Notes: a model not told the origin generated them from the letters alone. 64,000 bases of DNA from Dysidea avara (GCF_963678975.1 NC_089275.1:38788819-38852818); one strand, 5' to 3'; shown: positions 47,985-60,360, counted from the first letter of the stretch. Numbers and translations are program-made.

Positions 47985-48347
47985 TGCTATATCACCACTG
48001 AAAACAATTATATTGACCAGGTGTACAGTACCGACATATTCCTCTTCCTAGAAAAGGCACAATTATAATAATTAGACAACTGTGCAAAGCCATTATACCT
48101 GTTCACTACATAAACACATTTAGATCAAAGGCTGACTCAATTGAGATCATGTGCCTGTACATCTAAACATGAAGTATCAGTGGGATTGATTCTACTAGCC
48201 AACCCTACAAGATGAAACTTAACAGTCAGTAATTCAACATTAATACATACCTGCAAAAATATTGATGTGCCGTACAGTCGTAATAAGCAGTGGCAGTTCC
48301 ACTGTCACTTATTCCTGGAATTAAAAATGATTGGACATTAAAACTGA

Positions 48348-48897
48348 TAGTGTTGCACCGATAATCGGTTCAATAATCGGTATCGGGCCGATATTGGCTA
48401 CTAGCCGATTAATCGGTTTTGATTAAATCAAGGCCGATGTTAATCTCCACTGCGCTGTGTAGTATAATGATGTGGGGGAGGTTAGACATAAGTTATTTGG
48501 CATTTTAATTAAGTTATGTGTTAATGGTTTAGCGGTGACTACAAGCCATGCCCATAATAAACTGTCAGGGTTTAGGCCATGCCCAACAATAAACTGAGGT
48601 TTTTAGGTTTCTATGTAGTGCCAGCCACTTGTCTCAACTGTATAGCAGTAGTAAAATGTACTTAAAACCTGTTTACCATGAGTAACTTTTACTTGTGGTA
48701 TACATCTAACTTTACATTTTAGCCTAGAATAAGCTGTATATCAATGGTTATGTCACTAATATGAGCCATTTAATGATGATGAGGATGAGTGTTAGTGTTA
48801 TTAGTGTATATCGGATCGGTTATCGGTATCGGCTAATTCTGTTGCTTAATATCGGTTATCGGAATAATCGGCTAATTTGGATATCGGTGCAACACTA
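48348..48897. mobile_element. hAT MITE with GTGTTGCACCGAT ends and perfect 8-bp duplication
   Basis: Ends are TAGTGTTGCACCGATAATCG and, inverted, TAGTGTTGCACCGATATCC. AAAACTGA flanks both sides (48340-48347 and 48898-48905). Subterminal zones are full of ATCGGTATCGG words. Length 550 bp; no coding capacity. Confidence 0.92.
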
Positions 48898-49559
48898 AAA
48901 ACTGACAAGAAAATGTAGTACAACTGCTTACCTATCCACAATGTGGCAAAGTGATGCCAGCATTTCTAGCCATCTGAAATGCATCATCTGCCGTTTAAAA
49001 CACACACCTAGCAAACAATAAGATTTAGTATACCCCTATATCAAAGAATCAACAGACTCACATGTGGAAGTGCTCCTGTAAAAGTGTTCCTATGACTAGC
49101 AACATCCTAGAACAATGCACGATGAAATAAATGAAATGAACTACCAGAGTCTGCACATTTGAATAACTTGCTGAAATAAGCTATCGTCATTCACAGTTAA
49201 TTCAAATGTTGTTTTATTTGTGGTCTCACCATTGAATCTGGTATATTCCCGTGTGTGTTCTTCTTTGGAGTTTACATCTCTATAAACCCCAGTGAATTAC
49301 AAATACTAATGTCAATAGGAATAGCACATTGTTAAATAGACAATGTAAGCCCACTATACCTGTTGGTTACACAAACACAGTTAGATCAAAGACTGACTTG
49401 ATCAACACTGTATGCCTGTACATCTACTGATTGTACCAACCAGTCCTACAAGATTAATTTTTAACAGTCAGTAATTCCACATTAAACATACCTGCAAAGT
49501 ACAGGCCTTATGGTTGTAATGAGCCTTATCCAAATCACGTCACAAACATAAATAGGCCA

Positions 49560-49905
49560 CCATAGTAGGGGCACTTTCATGACTTTTGTATGGGCAACTA
49601 TCGGAAGAAGACTTTGAATGGTCATATCTCAGGTAAAAATGAAGATATCGAGCACTAACTACCAAGTATGATTATAAGGCATTACAATAACTACGAACTA
49701 GCGGTTTTCAGTTGATTTTCAAAACAACATTAGATCCCTCTTCTTTCAGTTAATATATAATCATACCTGCTGGGTATACCTCGACATCTTTGTTCTTGGC
49801 TGAAATATGGCCATTCAAAAATCTTCGTCCGATAGTTGCCTACACAAAAGTCATGAGAGCTCGCATGAGAGTCCCCTACTATAGCAGCCATTTTTATGTC
49901 TGACA
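49560..49905. mobile_element. MITE with about 60-bp inverted ends
   Basis: AATAGGCCACCATAGTAGGG to GGGCAACTATCGGA on the left matches, inverted, TCCGATAGTTGCC to CCCTACTATAGCAGCC on the right (in short). The interior also shows an inverted ATGGTCATATCTCAG / CTGAAATATGGCCATTC pair. It lies in the second unit of the tandem duplication. Confidence 0.8.
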
Positions 49906-50500
49906 TATTCCACTATTACTGGGATGAAAAAATGATTTAATTAAGTAATTATAACTGACAAGAACATAGTGCAACTACTTACCTACCAGCAATGTGCCAA
50001 ATTGATGACAGCATTTCTAGCTGACAGTTAAGTTTAGACAAGAAGTGAACAAACACACCTTTCAAATGTCTCATAATTGCTATTGTACTCCAAGCAAAAT
50101 CTAAATTAAAACAACTTCAACAAGCACAGGTACAAATTGATGTACACTCACACCACAGCAAGTGACACACGACCCCTGTCTCTAGCCAAGTGAACAGAGA
50201 ATACAGCTTGACAGGCACAGCTACACGAGCCTTACCAGCTAACGTACACCTAAAACAATAACATTAACACCACTAGAATTGAACATAGTCGTTCACCTGT
50301 GTGGAAGAATGGCTATCGGAAGAACGGCTATCTTTATCCCAGAACAGGAGGTTAATAAATAATCAATTACTTCTGGAAGTGCACCTGTAAAGGTGCCCCC
50401 CTACCCGCCACATCCCAGAACAATGCGCGATGAAACATATCGACGAAATAAACCACCAGACTCCACACATTCTAATCACTTGCTGCTCAAACTGTTGAGT

Positions 50501-50812
50501 CTTCACCCAATGGTCCAGAATGATCTAACCGCATCCGGTAGTAGCTAGTGTGTTTATAAATTCGAGCACTTAGTTAATTGATTCAAGTGTATATGTTTAC
50601 TTTTGTCTCCAGGAATCTGCCCCTGGTTCAGTCCCGTCTTTCCTTGCCCCGTACAGAATTTCCATCGAAGTTAAGGCAGGTCTGTTTCTCTCGAGCGTGC
50701 GTGTCATTGATGTTTTCCTTCTTTGCTTAGTGATCATTATTTAGAGTTTAAGCGTCTCGACATCAAAGAACTCGTTGCCCTAATATGTCACAACTGAACA
50801 GCCAGTAGTCTT
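50501..50812. other. No gene recognised
   Basis: Somewhat less AT-rich sequence that could be a 5' region for the minus-strand duplicated segment. I cannot support a promoter call. Confidence 0.3.
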
Positions 50813-51235
50813 GTGAGGGTGGTGTTACTGATATTTCGCTAGGTGAGTGGTTATGTTGTTAATGCACCTATCAATGTAATCCTTGACTACCAGGGATACT
50901 AGTGTCGCATGTTTGGGTGGGGAGAAAAGAATCTGGTGCAACTCCAGTAGCTGTTTACTTCTGAGCCGTTCCCAGAATCTGGGGACGTTAATTGAATAAC
51001 ATTGTCCACAAAGGAGGCGTGTGAGGGTGGTGTTAATGACATTTCGCTAGGTGAGTGGATATGTTGTTCTGCACCTATCAATGTAATTCCGCGACTACCA
51101 GGGATACTAGTGTCGCGTTTTTTCCATGTATTGGGTGGGGAAAAAAGAGTCTGATGCAACTCCAGTAGCTGTTTACTTCTGAGCCGTTCCCAGACTTTGG
51201 GGACGCTAATTGAATAGCATTGGCCGCAAAGGAGG
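50813..51235. repeat. Two tandem units of about 210 bp
   Basis: 50813-51018 and 51020-51235 share GTGAGGGTGGTGTTA, CACCTATCAATGTAAT, CTCCAGTAGCTGTTTACTTC and CGTTCCCAGA..GGGGACG. A third, inverted partial copy lies near 51429-51516. On the minus strand, both units can be read as a related peptide (SGNGSEVNSYWSC). Confidence 0.85.
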
Positions 51236-51347
51236 CGCCAATGACATCAGTAAGTAAACTCGAGATGGCTTCGATCTGTTTATCCTTTAAATGATTCTTA
51301 ATTTGCTCCGATATCTCTTTCATAGCATCTTGAAAGTTCATCCTCAT
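51078..51347 (-). other. Uncertain small open frame over the tandem unit
   Basis: An 89-codon frame whose first half (MRMNFQDAMKEISEQIKNHL) is helix-like and lies outside the repeat, while the second half is repeat sequence. No family is recognised. It could be an exon ending in repeat or chance. Confidence 0.25.
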
Positions 51348-51942
51348 TGTGTAGCAAGACTCACAACCACAACAGGAGTGTACGAATATTTCATTCTTTT
51401 ACTGATGTTATGATGCCTCTTTTGCAGTCAATGTTATTCAATTAGTGTCCTTAGAGTCTTCAGAAGTAAACAGCTATTGGAGTTGCACCAAACCCTTTTT
51501 TCCCACCCAATATATGGAAAAAGTGGTCTGGCCACACGAGACTACAGGGATATGGGCTAAGGTGGGGGAAGGTGGGGATTTGCATCACAGAAGATTACTA
51601 TTCCTCACCTACTGGGGAAGTATTGGTCATACAAACCCTGACTAAGCCTCGACTAGCAAACCCTGGGGATAGTGTGGCTTGGAGGGGATTTGTATGATAA
51701 TGTGGCGTTCAGGTGTTGGCCAAGAGATTCAGGTTGTGAGTGAGTACAAGTGGATTCTAGTAGTTAGCTAGCATCTGAGTAACTCCTTTCTAAAACACAC
51801 GCCTTTGTTTCAGTAAATTTCTTAGTGAAGACAACCCCCCATGGAAATTTGGCGATTGATTCCCCCATCATCCCCAACCTTCCCCCACCCTCAGCCTGTA
51901 TCTGTGGTAGTCGGGCATTACATTGATAGATGCATTATAGTG
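51236..51942. other. Inverted partial copy of the 210-bp unit; no gene recognised
   Basis: 51429-51516 is the inverted copy. AAAAAGTGGTCTGGCCACACG at 51518 (in short) resembles the hairpin repeat at 29435-29522. Confidence 0.45.
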
Positions 51943-52216
51943 CAAGGGGGTGTCACACATATACTCACTGTAGGTCGATCTGCAACCGCAGTTAAAGTCT
52001 TGAACCACCCAAAATTTTGCTATGACCCGTAACTAATAGTCTTTCGATCTTTGACTGGTGACTTTAGCAACGATATTTCACTAAGTACTTTTCAATTGTG
52101 GGTTGGAAATTTTCACTCTTGACCGTTGACTTAGTACGAATTTGGTGGCCTTGACCTTTGACTTAGACTTTGGTTGCAGATCTACCTACAGTGAGTGTCT
52201 GTGTGTCACCACCATG
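51943..52216. mobile_element. MITE with CAAGGGGGTGTCAC ends, copy 2
   Basis: The left end CAAGGGGGTGTCACACAT and inner ACTGTAGGTCGATCTGC are matched by the inverted GCAGATCTACCTACAGT on the right. The right terminus is eroded. Shorter than the copy at 10338-10834. Confidence 0.75.
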
Positions 52217-52248
52217 TAGTGCCGTTCCTTGAAGTTAAGAATACCCAT

Positions 52249-52920
52249 AGAGCATTTACATATCCATGGTAACATAATTAAGGCCATGTTCTTGTACCAA
52301 GCTGAAACTTCTATCAGCTGAATTGGGCCAGAAACTAAGTCAATAAGTAAGTGATTTAGGTGTAGATAACAGGAATGATATTTTAAAAAGGTACCAGGCC
52401 TAGGAGATCTGTACTGAATCCCAAAAGGGCAGTTTTGTAGGGAAGGGAAACGTATATTGATCTATTAGGCCAGGTTACAGGCAATTCACGACTCCAAACT
52501 GGCTAGAACAACACAATCTGTAGTACAGGATTATATCCACCACCACAGAACCATACAGTAACGTTCAACTTCAGCCAGAGCTCCATCAATGTCCCATACC
52601 AAACGCATTCTAGCTTACCACTCAGTTCGGAAAAGTAGCTAGCAAAACCAAACCACTTAACTCTGGTTGGTTTTACACATGAAGTTCGAATGTAACATAT
52701 TTATTGTCAAAAGTCAATTAAGTGGTCTGCCTTTACTGGTTCCATTTAGGACGGATCTCCTATACCTGGTAACTTTTCTAAATAGCATTCCTGTCACTTA
52801 CACCTAAATCACTCACTTATTGACTTAGTTTCTGGCCCGATTCAGCTGATAGAAGTCCCAGCTTGGTACAAGAACATGGCGTCGATTACGTTACCATGGA
52901 TATGCAAACGCTTTATGCTG
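52249..52920. mobile_element. Foldback element with about 200-bp arms
   Basis: Left: AGCATTTACATATCCATGGT to AACAGGAATGATATT. Right, inverted: AGCATTCCTGTCACTTACACC to ACCATGGATATGC (given in short). The loop near 52440-52700 has its own partial repetition. No coding capacity. It starts just beyond the MITE at 51943. Confidence 0.85.
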
Positions 52921-55236
52921 AAGCATACACACTGTGATGTACTATGACACATTGGGCTACAAAATAATAGAAGGCTCTATAGTTGAGATAAGGCTAGTGG
53001 GATCATTACAGTGATGGTGCAGCCATTAAACAGCCCTCCACTAATAATCCTACCTCCCCAGAAATGCATTCATTAATGATGGTTGTAAGTGCTTGAGTGT
53101 GACGGTCCCACTCTGTCATGTTGGTCATTTCACTGTGTCATTTTGTATGTCCGCTGTATAACTTTTAGTGATGTGCAATTGTAATATTACATATTATGAT
53201 GAGTTTCTATATTCATGAGTGTACACTACAAATGGGACCATGGATTAAAACTAAAAGTGTCTTGAGTAGTATTTGACTGAACTTAATGTTTGCTACATGC
53301 ATGTGCTTAATCTTTTCCCAGATTGCAAAATTTATATGTGTGTGTGTATGCAGAGCTGTGTTGTGGGAGCCATGATTATATGTAAGCACTGATGTACATA
53401 AGTTGGAATACATTATGATATTCAAAATGATGAAGTACCAGTGCTTTATATTGATGTCAGTGGATTGGTCAGTTAGTACGCCCATCCTAGACGTGCTGCT
53501 TGTCACTTGAGAGATTATCAATTACCCATTAATGCTGGTGAGTATATTATATGCTATATACGTGTGTATTGAGTATAAACTAAACAAACATGAGCAAAAC
53601 CGTTTATTCTCATTTGTAACTCTGTGCAAGTGAAACATGTAGAGTCAAAATAAAGTAAACGACTGGAATTTTTAAAACAAAGAATAATCTGTGCACACAC
53701 AGTACATACACTGTATGTAAAGCTGTCAGCTTTCTAAAGCTCTTTGCTACATAGTTGATCTTGTATGTTTCACAAAGCGAAGGATGTAATGTACTTAAAA
53801 GGAAAATTACTTATGGGTATAAATACAAGTGTGCACTATTAGGAATTCACTTGGGTGTCTGAGTGGTGCATAAGCACCCCAGTTGTCATTCACTGGGAGG
53901 TGATAGTTATGGTAGTAGGGCTGGGCTGCCATTTGTAGTGCACACACACATACACTACACTACACACACACACACACAAAACATGGGAGGTGTTACTCAT
54001 ATTTCGTGGTGTTGATTAGTATGAGAGGCGCGGGCAAAGTCAAATGATGGTGAAAGACACATTCTTCTACTGAACGAGAGGACGCGGCAAATCAATCCGA
54101 GGTTGGGTTCCATATCATGCATTTTTGCAGGATGATCCAGATTGTTCCAATCACCCAGTATGTGCACGATGGTAAGTCCCCTTATACTTGCATGTTTTAC
54201 CCTCTCTTTGGAGTTTTTCTCTAGCAAACATTGTACCAATTTATAAAGTGATACTTTTATTTGTAAATCATTATTGTTAGTGTAATAGTGTGGATGGTCA
54301 AGTTTAAGGAACTGCAAGTTGAACCATTATTAAGAGGTAAAGGTGTGGACTCAGTGCATACAGGGTAGGCTTTTGTGATATACTGGGCGACTGTTCGTGA
54401 TACGTATGTAAATACTTACACATAGTGTATGTGTCATACACACTGCTATACCTCTATTGTGTTTCATACAGGCTGCTGTCGGTGATGAAGATAAGATTGT
54501 CCATAGTTCTTTTCCTAGTTCTAGTGTGTTTGTGTGTGTAGTGGTATGTCGTGTTTGCATTGCACAACCCACAGTGTCACGCACACAGACACTCTCACAT
54601 ACACACATGCACACACACATGCAATATATACACATGTGACAAGATGTGGGAAGAAAAATTGTTACATGTGCGCACATACATACACATACGCATGCACGCA
54701 CGCGCGCATGCACACACGAGCACGTACACGTGCACATACACGCACATGTACATACACACTCGCATACAAGCATATTCCTGAAATTTACAGTACAGTGTAT
54801 TTGTTGCTTTTTTTAATTAGTGCTTGTTGAAGATACTCATGATCACTTAGGGTTGTCTATTGCGATCACGTCGTGCTTTTAAATGCATTCTAAATGCATT
54901 GTATGCTACATGTTTGCAATGGTCAAGCCTTGTTTCGTAATATCTACTGTACCATTGCAACTACAGAGCACAATGAGTATGGTATATGCTCATAAGTTAG
55001 TCATTTATACTGTTACATTTCATTTCATGCTGTTTGAATTTATAGGGGCTGTTGAAATGTAGTCTTACCATTGAGACAGGTATCATGTGGTGTACTGCAG
55101 TGTTTCTTGCTTGTTTGTTTGTTTTGTTTTTTACAGTATAGGTACTCATGCAATCAATATTTTATATACTGTGGTCTTTAGTATTTCTACAATGCATCCA
55201 TATGCATCTACCATATTGAGTATGAGTGGATAAATA
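52921..55236. other. No gene confirmed; AC-rich sequence and possible short exons
   Basis: 54131-54170 (TTTTTGCAG before, GTAAGT after) could encode DDPDCSNHPVCAR, and a segment after CATACAG near 54472 could continue, but neither is supported by a family match. AC-rich simple repeats occupy about 53940-53980 and 54575-54770. Confidence 0.35.
54575..54770. repeat. AC-rich imperfect microsatellite
   Basis: Mixed CA, CGCA and CATA runs. Long frames on both strands are Cys/Val or His/Thr-rich translations of it. Confidence 0.85.
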
Positions 55237-57674
55237 GTGAGTTCTCTCTCATGTTTCGTCTAGTCCATTTTATGCTTCAATTTATAGAATTCCATTTGTG
55301 AACGTGGGTGGATTATCATGCAGCTCGGACCTCTTATCATCATGGAAATTGTGACAGTGTCTTGAATGTTTATATGCATAGTACGCATGATTATTATATT
55401 ATGTATATAGTATGTATGATTTTATTTTATCAAGTGATAGAGAATTTATAATAATTGTAGTATAGAAAGGTAGTGACGTACTGGAGCAGTTGGGTGGTTT
55501 ATCAAATTAAGTTGCATGGCTTCATAAATAAAATATAAACAGCATTAATAGTAAACAGTGTAAATATTTCATACAATTGTTAAATAAATCATACAAAACT
55601 AACAATTTCGTTCGTGATGCTTACCCATCACTTATTTGTAAAGGAAGAGAATTTCCCGTTGGCTCATATGGCTTCTCAAATAATTGAGTTGGACAGGTTG
55701 GTGGCAAAGTATAAGTTTCACACTCCTTGTACTCTAATAGAACATCATTGCTTGGAAACACAATCAATTGAATGAATAATAAGACCACCCATGGCCACAC
55801 ATGGTAAATTCACTGTCTCACAGGTGTGAGGCATAAAGTGCTGTGGAAGAGGTTTGATACTAAAGTCAGATTGAGTGGAAATATGTAATTGATCATGATG
55901 ACTTTCAGTTTACGGAATTTGACATCCTATAAAAGAATCGAACTTATTGCTAACGACATGCACGCATAAGTAAAATTCTTTTTTGCATACGTGGATACAC
56001 AATACCACACTACCCACCACTAGAGTTTCACCCATTAAATAATTATTATTATTTTATTGAATTGCGGAGATTAACATAATTTGAAATTCATTCCATGTTC
56101 AAGTTCATAATAATTTTTATTCTGACCACAGGATACACCCAAATATGTTTGTTATGGATTTTTAAGTTTATTTATGGCCTCTGTGACACTTTACATCATC
56201 CAAAACATCAGTATTGATGCTTCAAGTGCCTATAGGTTTACAAATTTGAGGTACTATTAATTTTTATGTTTTAATAATCATAACTATTATAATATTTTTA
56301 AGGATACTCCCACTAGGCTCAATTTTTTTATAGAAGGTATTACTTAAGGCTTGTAATATTTTTTTGGCCAAAGGAACCTTGTACATCACACGCTGTTTGA
56401 TATAGAGAGCAAATAGTGATAAAAATCCTGTAAAAAGTACACTCTTTGCAAGGCAAGTTAAGGTTACTGTAGGCACTGTAGCTATTTTTATGATGTGCAC
56501 CTTTAGCCAATTTTATCACTATTTGCTCTCTACATCAAACAGCGTGTGATGTACAAGGTTCCTTTGTCCAAAAAAATATTACAAGCCTTAAATAACACCT
56601 TCTATAAAAAAATTGAGCCTAGTGGGAGTATCCTTAAATATATTATAATAGTTATGATTATTAAGTTTAAACTAAATTATAAAATTATTGTTACCTCAAG
56701 TTTGTAAACCTATAGGTACTTGAAGCATTAATTTGATGTTTTGGATGGTGTGAAGTGTCATTGTGGCCCTAAACAAACTTCGAAATTCGTAACAAACATA
56801 TTTGGGCGTGTCCTGTGGTCAAAACATGAACTTGAAACAGGGAATGAATTTCAAATCATGTTATAATCTCCGGATGTCAATAAATAATTATGTAATGGAT
56901 GAAACTCTAGCGGTGGGCAGTGGTATTATGTATAAAAATTGTACATCCACATGGTTAGCAATAAGTTATTTTATGGGATGTTGAATTCTGTAGTCATCAT
57001 GAACAACGCATATTATATTTCCACTTTATTTGACTTAATGTTTTTTATCAAAAAACTCTTCCACAACACTTCATGCCTCACACCCACTGACTCTGTGAGA
57101 CAGTGCATTTACCATGTGTGGGTGGTCGTACGCGTATTATTCATTCAATTGTGTTTCCAAGCAGTGATGTACTATTAGAGTACAAGGAGTGTGAAACTTA
57201 TACTTTGCCACCAACCTGTCCAACTCAATTATTTAGGAAGCCATATGAGCCAACAGGGCAATTCTCTTCCTTTACAAATAAGTGGGTAATCACCACAAAA
57301 AATTGTTAGCTTTGTATGATTTATTTAACAATTATATGAAATATTTACACTGTTTACTATTAATGCTGTTTATATTTTATTTACGAAGCCATGCAACTTA
57401 ATTTGATAAACCACCCAACTGCTCCAGTACGTCACTACCTTTCTATACTACAATTATTATAAATTCTCTATCACTTGATAAAATAAAATCATACATACTA
57501 TATACATAATATAATAATCATGCGTACTATGCATATAAACATTCAAGACACTGTCACAATTTCCATGATGATAAGAGGTCTGAGCTGCATGAGATAATCC
57601 ACCCCACATTCACCAATGGAATTCTATAAATTGAAGCATAAAATAGACTAGACGAAACATGAGAAAGAACTCAC
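55237..57674. repeat. Giant near-palindrome (arms about 1.17 kb, loop about 85 bp)
   Basis: The left arm starts GTGAGTTCTCTCTCATGTTT, and the right arm ends with the complement of GTGAGTTCTTTCTCATGTTT. The match runs with small indels to a loop at about 56425-56509. Stretches of over 100 bp differ at only a few bases (for instance 55345-55545 against 57367-57565). Outside 55237 and 57674 similarity falls off quickly. No protein family was recognised in either arm. It is either a very large foldback element or a recent inverted duplication. Confidence 0.92.
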
Positions 57675-57992
57675 CCAGTGTAGCCAATATGGCAGATATA
57701 AATCAGGTTGATTGTTAACTAATATGTGTGGTAGCAATAAGTGACAACTCCCATCTAAAGAAAAGAATAATTTGTATGTGTATCTGTATTGTTCACATAT
57801 GTGTATGTATGTGTATGTGCATGTGAGTGTGCGTACATGTGTCTGTACATGTGTCTGTACATGTATGCACATAAATAATAACAAACACTGCAGTACACAC
57901 AATTTAATAATGAATTCATTACCAGCTCCCCTACAGCTACTATCACCTCTCACGATTCCAATATCACAACTGTGTTGAAGCTAATTTTTTAC
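57675..57992. other. No gene seen; short GT-rich stretch
   Basis: A GTATGT/GTACATGTGTCT tandem-like stretch lies near 57775-57870. Nothing else. Confidence 0.4.
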
Positions 57993-59571
57993 AGCTAGTC
58001 CTAAATCAAGAGTTTGGGAAGTGTAGCAGTATGGAGGAAATTGACGTATACCACTCACAATCTACTTTGACCTACACAATGATCCTGTATATAAAAATGG
58101 ATACTCTGAATGTGTGCTTACATTATTACCCTTAAGTTTGACTTTTATACAGTTCTGTGATGAACGTAACTTACATCTATCGCCATCACCATTTGTTAGA
58201 TCCACAAAAGGCCATTCCAGGTTTGACTAATCTTACCTCCTCGTGTTTTAGCCTATCACCTTCAAAGCAATATTTATAGGGATACAATGTGATGCTGGTA
58301 CCACATTCACAAGCCAAGGTATGGGTTGCCAGGTAGTAATTATAAGTCCCTTTATTGCAGATCTGGTCACATTAATTTTGATTTATGCTCTGATCTCTGA
58401 TTTTTGACAGCTTTGGAGTAATAAAACAACTTTCAAGGTCTGAAGCTATGTCCCAGCACTAGTGTACGTGTGCACACACACAAGTGCAATCAAATGTCCT
58501 GAGACAGAACCAGTAACCCACAGGAGTGCCAATTTTTGTATGAGGTCATGTAATTGGTACATGTTAACATCAGGAGTAAATAAGCACCACTATAAAATAA
58601 TGTTTTTTTATGGGCTACATGTATGTTGCTTACTTATTCCCCAGAAAATTTGGGACTGCTACGTCACCTGCTGTGAGTTGACCAGAACTAGTGATTCCAT
58701 GCTACAGAACATTTTGTAGGAATTGGCAAATGCCACTCCTTAAATAGTCATTGGGAAGCCATGTAGCAATCTCTGCTGGACCTGCCAACAGAACATCATG
58801 GCAACAATGAAAATGGCAAATAATTCAGACCACCAAAAAGAAATGGTACTGTAGATACACCATGCATATTACATTACCAATGATCGCCTTTACACAGATC
58901 ATTGATGAAGACACAGTAACGACTAAAATGTTATTGGATCACAATGTCTGCAAATCCAGCAGAGAAACCCTGAATTTTCACCACAGAAGACTTGTTCCAG
59001 CCTCCATCATACTCACTGTATCTATTACCTAAGAGTCACAAGAGTACAGCACATTACAGCTTTGGCACGACATGACAAGTGAAAATATGCTATATGTAAA
59101 TGCACAAAACTTTACTACTAATAGGTTCACTATCTCAGCAAGCATAAGTAAAATTGCAATATCAATACTATTAGGTGACATACTTGATTGGCCTTCAATG
59201 TCAGCAAGAGAACTAACTCTATAATGCATGATGTACTACCTAATGTGGCGAGTTCTTACCGGTCTACATGAGGAGGTGAAGATCTTACTTTTACCATTCG
59301 AGCACACAGAATTAGGACTCCTTACACAGAGATTCTGGGAACAAAGATTGGGGATCTTGACAATACCACCAACAGCGTCCCTCTGTCTTCAGTAAATGTA
59401 GCACAGCTTGGTGGTTCACTGGATGGCACCAATTTTGTTTCTATGTACAATTGGAGTGAAGATCAGATCATCATAACTGCATTGAAGGGATTTAATCAGA
59501 TGCACCATTTCAGATATATTTCATGCTCACCTGGTGTAGTATTTGTCAAGTCAGTGGGATCAGGAGCAGGG
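57993..59571 (+). other. Possible multi-exon gene, unrecognised
   Basis: Several coding-looking segments lie on the plus strand behind AG acceptors: about 57993-58100 (SSMEEIDVYHSQSTLTYT), about 58251-58319 (PITFKAIFIGIQCDAGTTF, then GTATGG donor), about 58900-59030, and 59269-59571 (open for over 100 codons without Met: DLTFTIRAHRIRTPYTEIL, then NVAQLGGSLDGTNFVSMYNW, then GTGAAA donor). Phases between segments do not all agree, so it may be a pseudogene or my boundaries are wrong. I do not recognise the family. Confidence 0.35.
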
Positions 59572-59835
59572 TGAAAGTGCTCAAGAACACAACATGGGCA
59601 TAAACTGCCTGCTGTAATAGTTCCCATGGGGCTTAATTTCCACTGAGATTAAGCAGTATCTATTTGACAAAATTAGAGAGCAATGTCAAAAACCAAACTA
59701 ACAAAACACCTGTACGTATTACATTTATCATTAACTGTGTAGCTAGTATTTGGTAAAAACTGACAAGAAGGTGGTTGTTGAATGAAAATTCACTAAACCA
59801 AGGCCATTTGCTGTACTTTTTTAACTTCTCATATG

Positions 59836-60352
59836 TAGTAATGCACAGATTAATTGATAAATAATTGGAAATCAGTTTATGGCCAAATTTCAGCAATACT
59901 GGTATCAGTAATTGTGACCGGATTTGCGAAAAGGGGTCTTCCACACACATCCAATTTACCAACTTTGGCAATCTGTAACTTCAGCTTGGAAAATGCTAAT
60001 GACTTGAAATTTGGTCAGCAGTGAGTACCATCTTTAACTTAATGGATGGAGAAAATTTCAGGCTTATATATTACTTGAACACTAAGTTATGGTCTTCCAA
60101 GTTCATAGAATTGGATGTGTGTGGAAGACCCCTTTTCGCAAATCCGGTCACAATTATTAGCAGATTATTCAGCTGATTAATTTTACTGACCCTTATGCTA
60201 CAATTTTCATCAAGTTCAAAAATGACAATTTTTCAATATACGTGTGAAATTTCAGTAAACATAAATATCAGATTGGTTATCGGTATCAGACATTTCCTTA
60301 TATGAATTTCAATAACGGCTAACTGGTAAAATCTCTTATCAGTGCATCACTA
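59836..60352. mobile_element. hAT MITE carrying a nested MITE
   Basis: The left end TAGTAATGCACAGATTAATTG and right end, inverted, TAGTGATGCACTGATAAGAG (in short) resemble hAT MITE termini. CTCATATG (59828-59835) and CTCATAGG (60353-60360) are an 8-bp duplication with one mismatch. The element at 59913-60152 is inserted in it. Confidence 0.8.
59913..60152. mobile_element. MITE with TGTGACCGGATTTGCG ends, copy 2, nested
   Basis: Nearly perfect 44-bp inverted ends (TGTGACCGGATTTGCGAAAA). The interior is the inverse of copy 1 at 12604-12842. ATT flanks both sides. Its ends match better than those of copy 1, suggesting a younger insertion. Confidence 0.9.
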
Positions 60353-60360
60353 CTCATAGG

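Larger units (their letters stand above)
47985..50500 (-). repeat. Diverged tandem duplication of about 1.25 kb with conserved splice-like sites
   Basis: Blocks near 48090-48260 recur at 49355-49495, 48900-48960 at 49960-50025, and 49080-49160 at 50370-50460, in the same order. On the minus strand, the shared points include TTTGCAG|GTATGT (48254 and 49493) and a GTAAGCAG / GTAAGTAG donor following a conserved segment (48930 and 49980). No long open frame spans the blocks. This could be a non-coding transcript or a decayed gene. Each copy carries a different MITE. Confidence 0.55.

Noticed and set aside
53850-53930. tRNA-like words (GGTGTCTGAGTGGTGCATAAGC)
   Set aside because: No convincing B box or cloverleaf follows at the right distance.
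54351-54830. A 140-codon minus-strand frame with many cysteines, at first sight a Cys-rich secreted protein
   Set aside because: The cysteines come from reading an AC-rich repeat; there is no cysteine spacing pattern and no exon context.
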